A DNA stretch of 23,222 bases from CAYLHU01 sp964383715 (GCA_964383715.1 CAYLHU010000005.1:1-23222); one strand, 5' to 3'; shown: positions 6,403 to 13,795, counted from the stretch's first letter. Notes: generated by a model from the sequence alone, not told the origin. Translations and numbers: made by a program.

Positions 6403-7266
6403 TCACTTCTTTTGGCATTTTGGACAAAAATGGGCGCTCCGTCCCCCAATTTTTAATCTTTCAATAGGACTACCGCAAGAAAAGCATTTCTGCCCCGCTC
6501 GACGATAGACCTTCAGAAAACGGCTATATCCGCCTTTTTCGCCTTCGATGTTCCGATAATCAGAAACCGATGAACCCTGATACTTAATAGCCGTCTCTAA
6601 AATTTTTTTCAAAGATAAATAAATTGCTCTAAAATCCTCTTTTACCAATTTTGAGGTCTCTTTTAAAGGATGAATCTTGGCTAAAAATAACGCCTCATCG
6701 GAATAAATATTCCCCACTCCTGAAATTACTTCTTGGTTCATTAAAATCTGCTTTATTTTTCCTTTTTTATTTTTTAATCTTTTTTCAAAATCTTCCAAAC
6801 TGATTTCCAAAAAGTCAGGTCCTACTTTTTTCAAACCCTCCTCTGTTTCGCTTTTGGTTGCTAATTCAATTTTGGCGAACTTTCTTAAATCGGAAAGGGC
6901 TAATTGTTTCCCATTATCCAACCAAAAAATCAAGTGAATAAATCTGTTCATTGGGTCTTCTCCTATTTTTTTATTCTTAGGTATCCATCCCAATTCGGTC
7001 TTCTCCCATTGCCCATAAATCAAATGGCCTGTTAGTTTTTGGTGAATCAGTAAGGAAAAATTTTCCGATAAATCAAAAATGATATTTTTTCCTTTTCTCC
7101 AAATATTTTCTATTTTTTTATTTTTTATCCGCTCTTTAAACTTTTCAAATGAGTCGGGTTTTTTTACCAAATTGGGAAAATCCGTCCAAACATCAAGAAA
7201 GGTCCTTTTAAGGACCTTCTTTTTTAACCCACAAACCGTTGTTTCCACTTCTGGTAATTCGGGCAT
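6403..7266 (-). CDS. mutM: formamidopyrimidine-DNA glycosylase (Fpg)
   Basis: Removes oxidised purines such as 8-oxoguanine and nicks the abasic site in base-excision repair. The start is the ATG at 7266 because the mature enzyme must begin MPELPEVET; proline 2 is the nucleophile and glutamate 3 acts in catalysis. A longer reading frame adds 17 unlikely residues. Also seen are RKGK at 57-60 (beta-elimination lysine), GNIYSDEALFLAKIHP (185-200, helix-two-turn-helix) and a C-terminal zinc finger with C261, C264, C281 and C284 around GGRSAHFC. The length of 287 is slightly above the usual 270-275. A 17-bp inverted repeat lies just upstream. Confidence 0.95.
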   Translation of the reverse strand: MPELPEVETTVCGLKKKVLKRTFLDVWTDFPNLVKKPDSFEKFKERIKNKKIENIWRKGKNIIFDLSENFSLLIHQKLTGHLIYGQWEKTELGWIPKNKKIGEDPMNRFIHLIFWLDNGKQLALSDLRKFAKIELATKSETEEGLKKVGPDFLEISLEDFEKRLKNKKGKIKQILMNQEVISGVGNIYSDEALFLAKIHPLKETSKLVKEDFRAIYLSLKKILETAIKYQGSSVSDYRNIEGEKGGYSRFLKVYRRAGQKCFSCGSPIERLKIGGRSAHFCPKCQKK

Positions 7267-7308
7267 ATTTAAAATTGTTCGCAACGAAGGAACGTTATGA
7301 TTTCTTAC

Positions 7309-7413
7309 ACCCAGCACTTATTTCTATAAAAACACAAAATAGAAACTAATATTATCATTCAAAATTACAAAATTGAAACCCTTATAATGTTTCCTTAGAG
7401 ATAAGTGCTGGGT
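7309..7413. repeat. 17-bp inverted repeat pair, 105 bp overall
   Basis: The left arm 7309-7325 (ACCCAGCACTTATTTCT) and right arm 7397-7413 match in inverted orientation at 16 of 17 bases, separated by 71 AT-rich bases. The pair sits between mutM and the first response regulator. No flanking target duplication was found. It could be a small non-autonomous element or a long regulatory hairpin. Confidence 0.7.
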
Positions 7414-7443
7414 AAAACAAGCATAAAAACCAAAACTTCGCTT

Positions 7444-7818
7444 TCAGCTCGTTTTCGTTAACGCTTGCTTTACTTTTTGAACAATTTCGTTCGGAATAAA
7501 ATGGGCTTTGACCAAATAATCAACTGCCCCTAATTTCAGCCCCTTTTCAACATCATCTCTTTGACCAAGGTTGGAAAGAATAATTACGGGAATAGAACCC
7601 AAGGAAACATCCTCTTTCATCTTTGATAAAACCTCAAAGCCGTCAATCCCCGGCAAAATTAAATCTAATAAAACAATGTCGGGCTTTTCTGTTTTTATTT
7701 TTTTTATTCCTTCCTCCCCGTCTATTGCCTCCGATATTTCAAAATCTTCCATTAAGAGTTTTTTGGCAATAAGTTCCCTTAAGAACTTATCATCTTCTAT
7801 TATTAAAATTTTACTCAT
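7444..7818 (-). CDS. stand-alone response regulator receiver (CheY-like), copy 1
   Basis: A single receiver domain of 124 residues with no output domain. The acidic pocket is E8-D9-D10, the phospho-acceptor is D52 (LLDLILPGIDG), the switch serine is S82 (ILSN) and the conserved lysine is K104. It probably takes phosphate from a histidine kinase and acts through protein contacts, as CheY and Spo0F do. It lies downstream of, and on the same strand as, the PAS kinase and the second receiver, with repeats between them. Start MSKILIIEDD: the codons ATGAGTAAAATTTTA recur at the head of each leader repeat upstream. Confidence 0.95.
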   Translation of the reverse strand: MSKILIIEDDKFLRELIAKKLLMEDFEISEAIDGEEGIKKIKTEKPDIVLLDLILPGIDGFEVLSKMKEDVSLGSIPVIILSNLGQRDDVEKGLKLGAVDYLVKAHFIPNEIVQKVKQALTKTS

Positions 7819-8240
7819 ATTTTTTTTAAATTAAATTTTAATCAAGAGGATTTCGAACGATAGTCAAGGATAAACCTTGAAGCTTCTGAGAGAAATCCTT
7901 GCCATTAAAATTTTACTCATATTTTTTTTAAATTAAATTTTAATCAAGAGGATTTCGANNNNNNNNNNNNNNNNNNNNNNNNNNNNNNNNNNNNNNNNNN
8001 NNNNNNNNNNNNNNNNNNNNNNNNNNNNNNNNNNNNNNNNNNNNNNNNNNNNNNNNNNAACCTTGAAGCTTCTGAGAGAAATCCTTGCCATTAAAATTTT
8101 ACTCATATTTTTTGATAAATTTTAATCAAGAGGATTTCGAACGTTAGTCAAGGATTTTTTGAAAAAAATCCTTTCCAGAAGTTTCAAGGATAAACCTTGA
8201 AGCTTCTATGAGAAATTCTTGCCATTAAAATTTTTGACAT
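7819..8240 (-). repeat. tandem leader repeats upstream of response regulator 1
   Basis: Direct repeats on the minus strand, each ending at a copy of the regulator start codons. Unit 1 is 7819-7920 (102 bp). Unit 2 runs from 7921 into the N gap and ends at 8106. Unit 3 (8107-8240, 134 bp) has an extra segment that forms hairpins (AAGGATTTTTT with AAAAAAATCCTT, and AGAAGTTTCAAGG with CCTTGAAGCTTCT). Each complete unit holds an 18-codon frame MSKILMARISxRSFKVYP (7864-7920 and 8184-8240 minus) ending in TGA. If unit 2 were 102 bp, the true gap would be only about 16 bases. The next 30 bases (8241-8270) are the start of another, decayed unit. Confidence 0.85.
7959..8058. other. assembly gap (100 N) inside leader repeats
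   Basis: A placeholder of exactly 100 N, placed within a tandem repeat. The copy number of the repeat is therefore uncertain. Confidence 0.95.
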
Positions 8241-8399
8241 AAATTGTTTTTTGATTTTGATTATTTATTAGCTCGCCACCCTGTGGCTCTTGCGCTATGA
8301 AACTTCGTTTCATCTTTACCTTCGCTTCCCTGCGGGAAGCTCGGTGCGCTATGAAACTTCGTTTCATCTTTACCTTCGCTTCCCTGCGGGAAGCTCGGT

Positions 8400-8499
8400 N
8401 NNNNNNNNNNNNNNNNNNNNNNNNNNNNNNNNNNNNNNNNNNNNNNNNNNNNNNNNNNNNNNNNNNNNNNNNNNNNNNNNNNNNNNNNNNNNNNNNNNN
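8400..8499. other. assembly gap (100 N)
   Basis: A placeholder that directly follows the second 54-bp palindromic unit. Unit number and the sequence beyond are unknown. Confidence 0.95.
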
Positions 8500-8553
8500 G
8501 CGCTATGAAACTTCGTTTCATCTTTGCTCGCCACCCTGTGGCTCGCTTTTAAC

Positions 8554-8653
8554 NNNNNNNNNNNNNNNNNNNNNNNNNNNNNNNNNNNNNNNNNNNNNNN
8601 NNNNNNNNNNNNNNNNNNNNNNNNNNNNNNNNNNNNNNNNNNNNNNNNNNNNN
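8554..8653. other. assembly gap (100 N)
   Basis: A placeholder flanked on both sides by the same 54-bp sequence, which suggests the assembler broke on a repeat. Confidence 0.95.
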
Positions 8654-8703
8654 TGCGCTATGAAACTTCGTTTCATCTTTGCTCGCCACCCTGTGGCTCG
8701 CTT

Positions 8704-9069
8704 TTAACCAATTTGTCTTTTGACTTTTTTTATTACCTCTTGGGGACTAAACTCCGTTTTAATTAACCAGTCACACGCCCCTAATTTTTTTGCTCTTCCC
8801 AGTTCAACCGGCTGACCAGAATTAGAAATAATAACAATGGGAATATTTTTAAGGTCATCTCTTTTTTGCATCTCTTCCATTACCTCAAACCCATCTTTTT
8901 TAGGCATAACGATATCTAATAATACTAAATCAGGTTTATTTTTTTTCATCTTCTCTATCCCGCTTTCTCCGTCAATAGCAACTTCTACCGAATATCCTTC
9001 TTTCTTTAATTTCCTACTAAGGAGATTATATAATATTTCCTCATCTTCTACAATTAAAATTTTTGACAT
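8704..9069 (-). CDS. stand-alone response regulator receiver (CheY-like), copy 2
   Basis: A 121-residue receiver domain, paralogous to the one at 7444-7818 (same MSKILI start, shared AIDGE and DGFEV segments, aligned without gaps for most of its length). The pocket is E8-D9-E10, the phospho-acceptor is D52 (LLDIVMPKKDG), the switch residue is S82 (IISN) and the lysine is K104 (LIKTEF). There is no DNA-binding domain. It starts ATGTCAAAAATTTTA, the second type of start found in the leader repeats. It lies between the kinase and copy 1, all on the minus strand, so both are plausible partners of that kinase. Confidence 0.95.
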   Translation of the reverse strand: MSKILIVEDEEILYNLLSRKLKKEGYSVEVAIDGESGIEKMKKNKPDLVLLDIVMPKKDGFEVMEEMQKRDDLKNIPIVIISNSGQPVELGRAKKLGACDWLIKTEFSPQEVIKKVKRQIG

Positions 9070-9325
9070 AAATTGTTTTTTGAAAAATTTTAATCAAAAG
9101 GATTTCAAACAATAGTCAAGAATAGACCTTGAAGCTTCTGGGGGAAATCCTTGCCATTAAAATTTTACTCATATTTTTTAAATCAAATTTTAATCAAGAG
9201 GATTTCGAACGATAGTCAAGGATTTTTTGAAAAAAATCCTTTCCAGAAGTTTCAAGGATAAACCTTGAAGCTTCTGGGGGAAATCCTTGCCATTAAAATT
9301 TTTGACATAAATTGTTTTTTGAAAA
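9070..9325 (-). repeat. tandem leader repeats upstream of response regulator 2
   Basis: Same family as 7819-8240. One unit is 9070-9172 (103 bp), one is 9173-9308 (136 bp, with the extra hairpin segment), and 9309-9325 is the start of a third. The complete units again carry an intact 18-codon frame (9116-9172 and 9252-9308, minus): MSKILMARISPRSFKVY followed by S or P. One begins ATGAGTAAA and the other ATGTCAAAA, the two start types of the two regulators. A fragment of the extra segment reappears at 9420-9440. Confidence 0.85.
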
Positions 9326-9330
9326 ACCGA

Positions 9331-9379
9331 GCTTTTGCGAAGCAAAGGCGGAGGTTGAAGATGAGAGTAATCTCTCATC
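9331..9379. repeat. two hairpins of the dispersed family
   Basis: 9331-9349 (arm GCTTTTGC, loop GAA, one G-T pair) and 9360-9379 (arm GATGAGAG, loop TAAT). They lie between the leader repeats and the kinase. From 9380 to 9493 a decayed copy of CCGAGCTTTCG and a leader-repeat fragment are visible, and no gene. Confidence 0.75.
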
Positions 9380-9493
9380 GCCTACACCGAGCTTTCGTAA
9401 GACAAATTAAGGTTTTTTTTAATCCTTTCCAGAAGTTCCAGCCCTTTCTTTTATTCTACTTCACTAAGAAAAAATGTAAACCCTATTAGATGC

Positions 9494-11104
9494 CTAAAAC
9501 TTATCCAGATTAGAAACAATAGGCAGGGTGAACCTAAAGGTTGAACCTTCCCCTTCTTTTGATTCAAACCAAATCCTCCCCTTATGAGCATCAATCACAT
9601 TCTTGGCAATATAAAGACCTAAACCAGTGCCATCCGTTTCTTTCCTAATAGCATTCCCAGCTCGGAAAAATCTTGAAAAAACCCTTGATTTTTGGTCCTC
9701 GGGGATACCAATCCCGCTGTCTTCAATAGAAACAAGAATCTCTTTTTTTTCTTCTAAATACTCTATTGAAACCCTAACTTTTCCTTTAGGTTCGGTATAG
9801 TTAATCGCATTATTAATAAGATTCTGAAAAACAAAAAAAATTTTTTCCGCGTCAACAACTACTCCTGGTATTTTTTTTATTGGTTTATCAAACTTTAAAT
9901 CAACCTCTCTTTTTTGGGCAGAATCCTTAAGAGAAACTACCACTTTTTCACATATACTCACTATATCCTGAACTTCGACCTTATAGAGAAATCTTCCCTC
10001 TTCAATCCGGGTGATGTTAAGGAGGTCATTAATTAAATGAATCATTCTTTCATTACTCTTATATGTCTTTCCCAAGAGATCTCTCTGTCCTCCCGTGATT
10101 GTTCCAATATCGCCATCAAGAAGCATTCTTATCGTCCATTTTATGGCTGATAAAGGAGTTCTAAGTTGATGAGCAGCGATAGAAACGAATTCTGTCTTTG
10201 ATTTTTCAATAAATTTTGACCGAGTGACATCCCTTAAAACCACCAATTTCCCAACTTTTTCTTCCTTACTTTTAACAATTATTGTTGAGATTTCCAAAAT
10301 TATTCCTCCCTCTAATTTTAGTTCTTCTTTATTGATTTGCTTAATATCTTCCCCTAATATTTTGATTAACGGCTCTAAAGAAGAATTTTGGGCCAAGTCC
10401 TTTGGTTTTTTTCCTCTTAGTTCGTCTATGGAGGGGGACTGAAGATTAAAAAAAATCCGAGCCCTCGGATTCATTGAAAAAAGATTATCGTTTTCATCAA
10501 AAAATAAAAGCCCCTCCGGAAAGTTTTCGAGAACAAATGTTGTCTTGTCCCTTTCTTTTTCAATCGTTTTCCGGGCCATCTCCACTTCTTCCAATATATT
10601 CATCAAAGCGACCCTTGATTTGGCAAGCTCCCGAGCTTTACTCTCCAATTCTCTTGTTCTCTCTTTCACTTTCTCCTCCAACCTCTCCTGAAAAGCCATA
10701 AGTTCGCTAATATCAGAAAGAGCTAAAAAATAACCGACTAAATTCTCTTTCTCGTCTTTTCTAACTGCCAAAGCCACCCTAACCGGAATCTTCTTTTTTT
10801 TCTTAGTGAGAACAGCGCCTTCTTCAATAAGATTCAGTTTTTCCGTTAAAAGTTTTTTCTCCAATTCCTCAAATTTTTTCCCGTTTGAAAAAATTTTTTT
10901 AACCTTTTCTCCAATCAACTCCATTTTTTGATAGCCAACTAAGTCCTGAAAGGCCCGATTAGTATCAACAATCACTCCTGAAAGATTGACCGTACAAAAA
11001 GGCAGGGGCAGAAAAATAGAAAGTTCTCGAATGTATTTTTCCAAATTCTTTAGGTCTTCTCCGGCAATTTGGAATGTGGTGTCTTCTTTTTTCTTTTGAT
11101 TCAT
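9494..11104 (-). CDS. PAS-domain sensor histidine kinase, soluble
   Basis: 536 residues with no membrane segment, so a cytoplasmic sensor. A PAS-like domain spans about 24-130 (VDTNRAFQDLVGYQKMELIG). A charged coiled coil covers about 136-190 and a second PAS-like domain about 190-297 (FFDENDNLFSMNPRA). The dimerisation domain has the phospho-acceptor H312 in FVSIAAHQLRTPLSAIKW. The ATPase domain has the N box NLINNAINYTE (428-438), G1 DSGIGIP (462-468), the F box FSRFFRAGN and G2 DGTGLGL (491-497). All catalytic boxes look intact. The C-terminus has no receiver, and the two stand-alone receivers downstream on the same strand are the obvious phosphate acceptors. The ligand cannot be told from the sequence. 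Confidence 0.95.
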   Translation of the reverse strand: MNQKKKEDTTFQIAGEDLKNLEKYIRELSIFLPLPFCTVNLSGVIVDTNRAFQDLVGYQKMELIGEKVKKIFSNGKKFEELEKKLLTEKLNLIEEGAVLTKKKKKIPVRVALAVRKDEKENLVGYFLALSDISELMAFQERLEEKVKERTRELESKARELAKSRVALMNILEEVEMARKTIEKERDKTTFVLENFPEGLLFFDENDNLFSMNPRARIFFNLQSPSIDELRGKKPKDLAQNSSLEPLIKILGEDIKQINKEELKLEGGIILEISTIIVKSKEEKVGKLVVLRDVTRSKFIEKSKTEFVSIAAHQLRTPLSAIKWTIRMLLDGDIGTITGGQRDLLGKTYKSNERMIHLINDLLNITRIEEGRFLYKVEVQDIVSICEKVVVSLKDSAQKREVDLKFDKPIKKIPGVVVDAEKIFFVFQNLINNAINYTEPKGKVRVSIEYLEEKKEILVSIEDSGIGIPEDQKSRVFSRFFRAGNAIRKETDGTGLGLYIAKNVIDAHKGRIWFESKEGEGSTFRFTLPIVSNLDKF

Positions 11105-11170
11105 ATTTCAGTTTTATCAAGTTCCTTTAGTTAATTATTAACCTCGGTTACTGTTGCCTCCTATCATTTT

Positions 11171-12127
11171 TTAATTCCCGAAATCCATTCTTTTCTGTTC
11201 CGAAAAAGCTTTTTCTCCCCGACCCGGTAAACGGTTTATTAAACTATAAAACTCAAGATTCTTTAAAAGGTCTATTATTTTTTTATTATTAAGATTGCCA
11301 AGGCGACATTCTTCCAAACTAAACTTTATCGGGACATCTTTCCTCATCTCGGAAAGCTTCTTAGAAAAAAGGGCTTGCTCTTTGTATCTTTCAAGTAATT
11401 TTCTAATATTTTCTTTGAAAACCAATTTTGATTCTTTCGACTCACCTCTCTCTTTTAAGGCTTCGTATAATTTTTCCAATGTGATAAATTCTTTAATCAG
11501 TTTTATGGCTGTTTTTTCCCCTATCCCGGGAACACCGGGAATATTGTCCGAAGCGTCTCCCCGTAATCCTCTCATATCGTTCATTTGGAAAGGGTTTAAA
11601 CCGTCGTATCTTTTTCTGACCTCTTCTTCCCCATAAAGAGAGACCTCGTTAATTCCCTTTTTCATAGTCCAAACTTTGACCTTGGAACTCACTAATTGTA
11701 AAGTGTCTAAATCACTGCTCAAAATGATTATTTCTAAGTCCTTTTTCTTTTCCAAAGACAAACTGGTTATTGTCCCGATAATGTCATCTGCCTCAAATCC
11801 CTTCTTCTCAAAAATAGGTACAGCAAAAACATTTATCGCTTTTTTCGCTACCTCTATCTGCTGGTAAAATTCAGGTGGAGCGGAAACTCTTTTCGCTTTA
11901 TATTTCTCAAACTCCTTATGGCGGAAAGTGAGACCCTTTAGGTCAAAGGTGATGGCAACAAAGCCGGGTTTAATTTCTTTGAGGGCCCTTAGGAAAATAG
12001 AAAAAAAACCGTAAACAGCATTAAGTTTTTCTCCCTTATTTGTCTTCAAGAAAGGAATGGCATGATATGCCCTATGTAAAACAGAATTAGCGTCAATAAT
12101 TAAAAGTTTTTCAACCTTCTCTTCCAT
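11171..12127 (-). CDS. stand-alone 5'-3' exonuclease / flap endonuclease (PolA N-terminal type)
   Basis: A metal-dependent nuclease that removes RNA primers and 5' flaps during lagging-strand synthesis and repair. It has 318 residues, covering only the exonuclease domain of DNA polymerase I; no polymerase part follows. Metal-site residues fit the family: D12 (IDANSVLHRAYHA), D62 (FDLKGLTFRHKEFEKYKAKR), E112 with D114-D115 (FEADDIIG), D139 and D141 (SSDLDTLQLV), and D191 and D194 in GLRGDASDN, followed by the helix-hairpin-helix GVPGIGEKTA that binds DNA. A polymerase I gene may exist separately elsewhere. No Shine-Dalgarno is seen. Confidence 0.92.
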   Translation of the reverse strand: MEEKVEKLLIIDANSVLHRAYHAIPFLKTNKGEKLNAVYGFFSIFLRALKEIKPGFVAITFDLKGLTFRHKEFEKYKAKRVSAPPEFYQQIEVAKKAINVFAVPIFEKKGFEADDIIGTITSLSLEKKKDLEIIILSSDLDTLQLVSSKVKVWTMKKGINEVSLYGEEEVRKRYDGLNPFQMNDMRGLRGDASDNIPGVPGIGEKTAIKLIKEFITLEKLYEALKERGESKESKLVFKENIRKLLERYKEQALFSKKLSEMRKDVPIKFSLEECRLGNLNNKKIIDLLKNLEFYSLINRLPGRGEKAFSEQKRMDFGN

Positions 12128-12181
12128 TAGTATATTTTATCTTTTATTTGCCTTAAAAACAATTTTTATGTTGCCTAAAAA

Positions 12182-12631
12182 TTATTCCATTTCTATTTTT
12201 CTTTCATTAGCGCCTTTAAAATCAAATTTTAACCAAATGGTATTTTGGGGAAGAATTTTTTTAATTTTTTCAGCCCATTCAATCACAACTATATTTTGGG
12301 ACTTAGATATGATTTCTTTAAGTTCAAGAATTGAGACATCTTCAGGATTTTCAATCCTATAGCAATCAAGATGATAAAACTTTTGAAAGCCCGCCTTCTT
12401 GATATCAAACACCTTTAAAATGACAAAGGTAGGACTAACAATTTTTTCTTTAATTCCAAGACCGAGAGCAAATCCTTGAACAAAGGTTGTTTTCCCTCCG
12501 CCCAAATCTCCTTTCAAGCCAATCACAACCGCCTTTTTTTGAAAATGATTACTTAAAATATCCCGGGCTATTTTCTTGCCTAAACCCTTTGTTTGGGAGG
12601 AAGAGAGAGATAAAAATGTTTTATTTTTCAT
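12182..12631 (-). CDS. tsaE: tRNA t6A biosynthesis ATPase TsaE
   Basis: Part of the TsaB-TsaD-TsaE complex that makes N6-threonylcarbamoyladenosine at position 37 of tRNAs reading ANN codons. It has 149 residues, normal for the family. Walker A is GDLGGGKTT (41-49), then SPTFVILKVF (66-75), the switch-like segment FYHLDCYRI (85-93) and EWAEKI (118-123), all diagnostic of TsaE. It is first in a minus-strand series with the exonuclease (54 bases) and kinase behind it, and divergent from the DHH-like gene. The tRNA-Ile(UAU) in this window is a natural t6A substrate. Confidence 0.95.
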   Translation of the reverse strand: MKNKTFLSLSSSQTKGLGKKIARDILSNHFQKKAVVIGLKGDLGGGKTTFVQGFALGLGIKEKIVSPTFVILKVFDIKKAGFQKFYHLDCYRIENPEDVSILELKEIISKSQNIVVIEWAEKIKKILPQNTIWLKFDFKGANERKIEME

Positions 12632-12652
12632 ATTTCAAACTTCATTTTTTGT

Positions 12653-12681
12653 TTGACATTTGGGGCTATATGGGCTAAATT
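12653..12681 (+). promoter_or_regulatory. sigma70-type promoter, predicted leaderless transcript
   Basis: A perfect -35 TTGACA (12653-12658), a 17-base spacer and a weaker -10 TAAATT (12676-12681). Transcription would begin about seven bases on, at 12688, which is the A of the ATG of the DHH-like gene. Confidence 0.55.
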
Positions 12682-12687
12682 AGAAAA

Positions 12688-13782
12688 ATGGAAGAGATAC
12701 TTAAGAAAATAAAAAAAATCATTGACGAGTCCCAAAGCATTAGTTTGTTTTCTTCAACGGAGAGAGAAAAGGATAGTTTCCCAGCGACATTAGCCCTTTT
12801 TTATGGTTTAAAAAAAATAGGAAAGAATGTAAATCTCATTAACGGTTTCCCTAAAAAATATAACTTTTTAATCAAGAGAGGGATGTTCCGTTTCTCTAAG
12901 GCCGATTTTCTTATATCTATTAGAGGTAAAAACTTAAACCTCTCTCATCTTTTTTACGAGAAAACAAATGACCGGCTTAATCTTTACCTTAAAACAAATA
13001 ATGGGAATTTGAAACAGGAAGATATTTATTTTAACTCCTTAAATTCAAAAAATATCTTGATAACCATCGGCATTGGAAAGTTTGGGGAAATTAAGAAAAA
13101 CCTTCCTAAGGAAACTTCTGATTTCATTATTAATATCAATAATCAGTCGGAAGGTCAAGATTTCGGTCAAATTAAATTAATTGACGAAAATTACTCCTCC
13201 CTTTCAGAGATCGTTTTTGATGTTCTTAAAACAATAGATGAAGAATTGTTTAGCGAAGATACTATAAATTCTTTATTGGCAGGAATAATCCAAGGGAGTT
13301 CAGGATTCCAAGACAATCGTCTAAACTCTGAAACATTCAAAAAAATATCTTTTTTGATAGAACGAGGAGCAAGTTTTCAAGAAATAACTTCCAACCTCTA
13401 TCAAGAGAAAGAAAGGAACTCCATTTGTATCTTTCAAAGGATTTTAAATAAAATTAATTTTTCAAGTGAGCAAAATATCGGCTGGTTGATTATAGCACCC
13501 AACGATTTTAAGCAGACAAATTCGTCTCCCCTGGACCTGCCTTTCACTCTGGAAAGATTATCCTCTCCTATGTTCCCTTTTCGGGACTTTTTTTGCATAT
13601 GGCAAAATAGTTCGCCGTCAGATTTAGTTCGGGGAATTTTTTATTCTCCTAACGAGAACCTTTTAGAAAAAGTAAAAAATAATTTTCAGGGAGATGAAAA
13701 AGGCAATGGTTTTTTGTTCCGAACACTTGAAAAAAGCCCAGAAAAGGTTAAAGATGAGTTAATGAGAATTATAACTAGTTAA
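12688..13782 (+). CDS. DHH-family (NrnA-like) protein lacking the catalytic residues
   Basis: 364 residues. The order of segments follows DHH/DHHA1 phosphoesterases of the NrnA/RecJ type. The N-terminal segment STEREKDSFPATLALFYGL aligns with the usual H-x-PDGDALGSSLAL. NINNQSEGQDFG (149-160) aligns with N-I-DHH-x3-x-FG. AGIIQGSSGFQ (198-208) aligns with TGI-x-TDTGSF, and SETFKKISFLIERGASFQEITSNLY follows as in the family. The metal ligands are nearly all replaced: DHH reads NNQ, the Asp of TDTG is Gly, and only D29 of the PDGD motif may remain. A nanoRNA or pAp hydrolase is therefore unlikely; a binding or structural role is an inference. It sits 13 bases before the pilus-type ATPase and is probably cotranscribed with it. 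Confidence 0.65.
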   Translation: MEEILKKIKKIIDESQSISLFSSTEREKDSFPATLALFYGLKKIGKNVNLINGFPKKYNFLIKRGMFRFSKADFLISIRGKNLNLSHLFYEKTNDRLNLYLKTNNGNLKQEDIYFNSLNSKNILITIGIGKFGEIKKNLPKETSDFIININNQSEGQDFGQIKLIDENYSSLSEIVFDVLKTIDEELFSEDTINSLLAGIIQGSSGFQDNRLNSETFKKISFLIERGASFQEITSNLYQEKERNSICIFQRILNKINFSSEQNIGWLIIAPNDFKQTNSSPLDLPFTLERLSSPMFPFRDFFCIWQNSSPSDLVRGIFYSPNENLLEKVKNNFQGDEKGNGFLFRTLEKSPEKVKDELMRIITS

Positions 13783-13795
13783 AAATTGTTTATTT

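Larger units (their letters stand above)
8271..8708. repeat. palindromic tandem units between the two response regulators
   Basis: Two adjacent identical 54-bp units (8291-8344 and 8345-8398) each contain two hairpins, ATGAAAC/GTTTCAT with loop TTC and GCTTCCC/GGGAAGC with loop TGC. A second unit type pairs the first hairpin with GCCAC/GTGGC (loop CCT) and appears at 8500-8553 and 8655-8708. Those two copies are identical over 54 bp, and the second runs into the stop codon of the regulator at 8704. Two N gaps interrupt the array. The 8500-8553 piece may be an unmerged duplicate of the next contig end. Apart from these hairpins nothing is seen here. Confidence 0.8.

Noticed and set aside
7267..7317. 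Earlier start for mutM
   Set aside because: The enzyme needs proline directly after the initiator methionine (MPELPEVET), so the ATG at 7266 is required.
7819..8240. CRISPR array
   Set aside because: The repeats are 100 bp or longer, directly adjoining, with no unique spacers of constant length and no cas genes nearby.
8261..8766. Several ORFs on both strands across the palindromic units and N runs
   Set aside because: They consist of repeat units (for example MKLRFIFTFASLREAR repeated) and gap characters, with no start signals.
9190..9378. 62-residue minus-strand ORF
   Set aside because: It runs across leader repeats and hairpins in a frame other than the repeated micro-ORF; its composition and position indicate chance.
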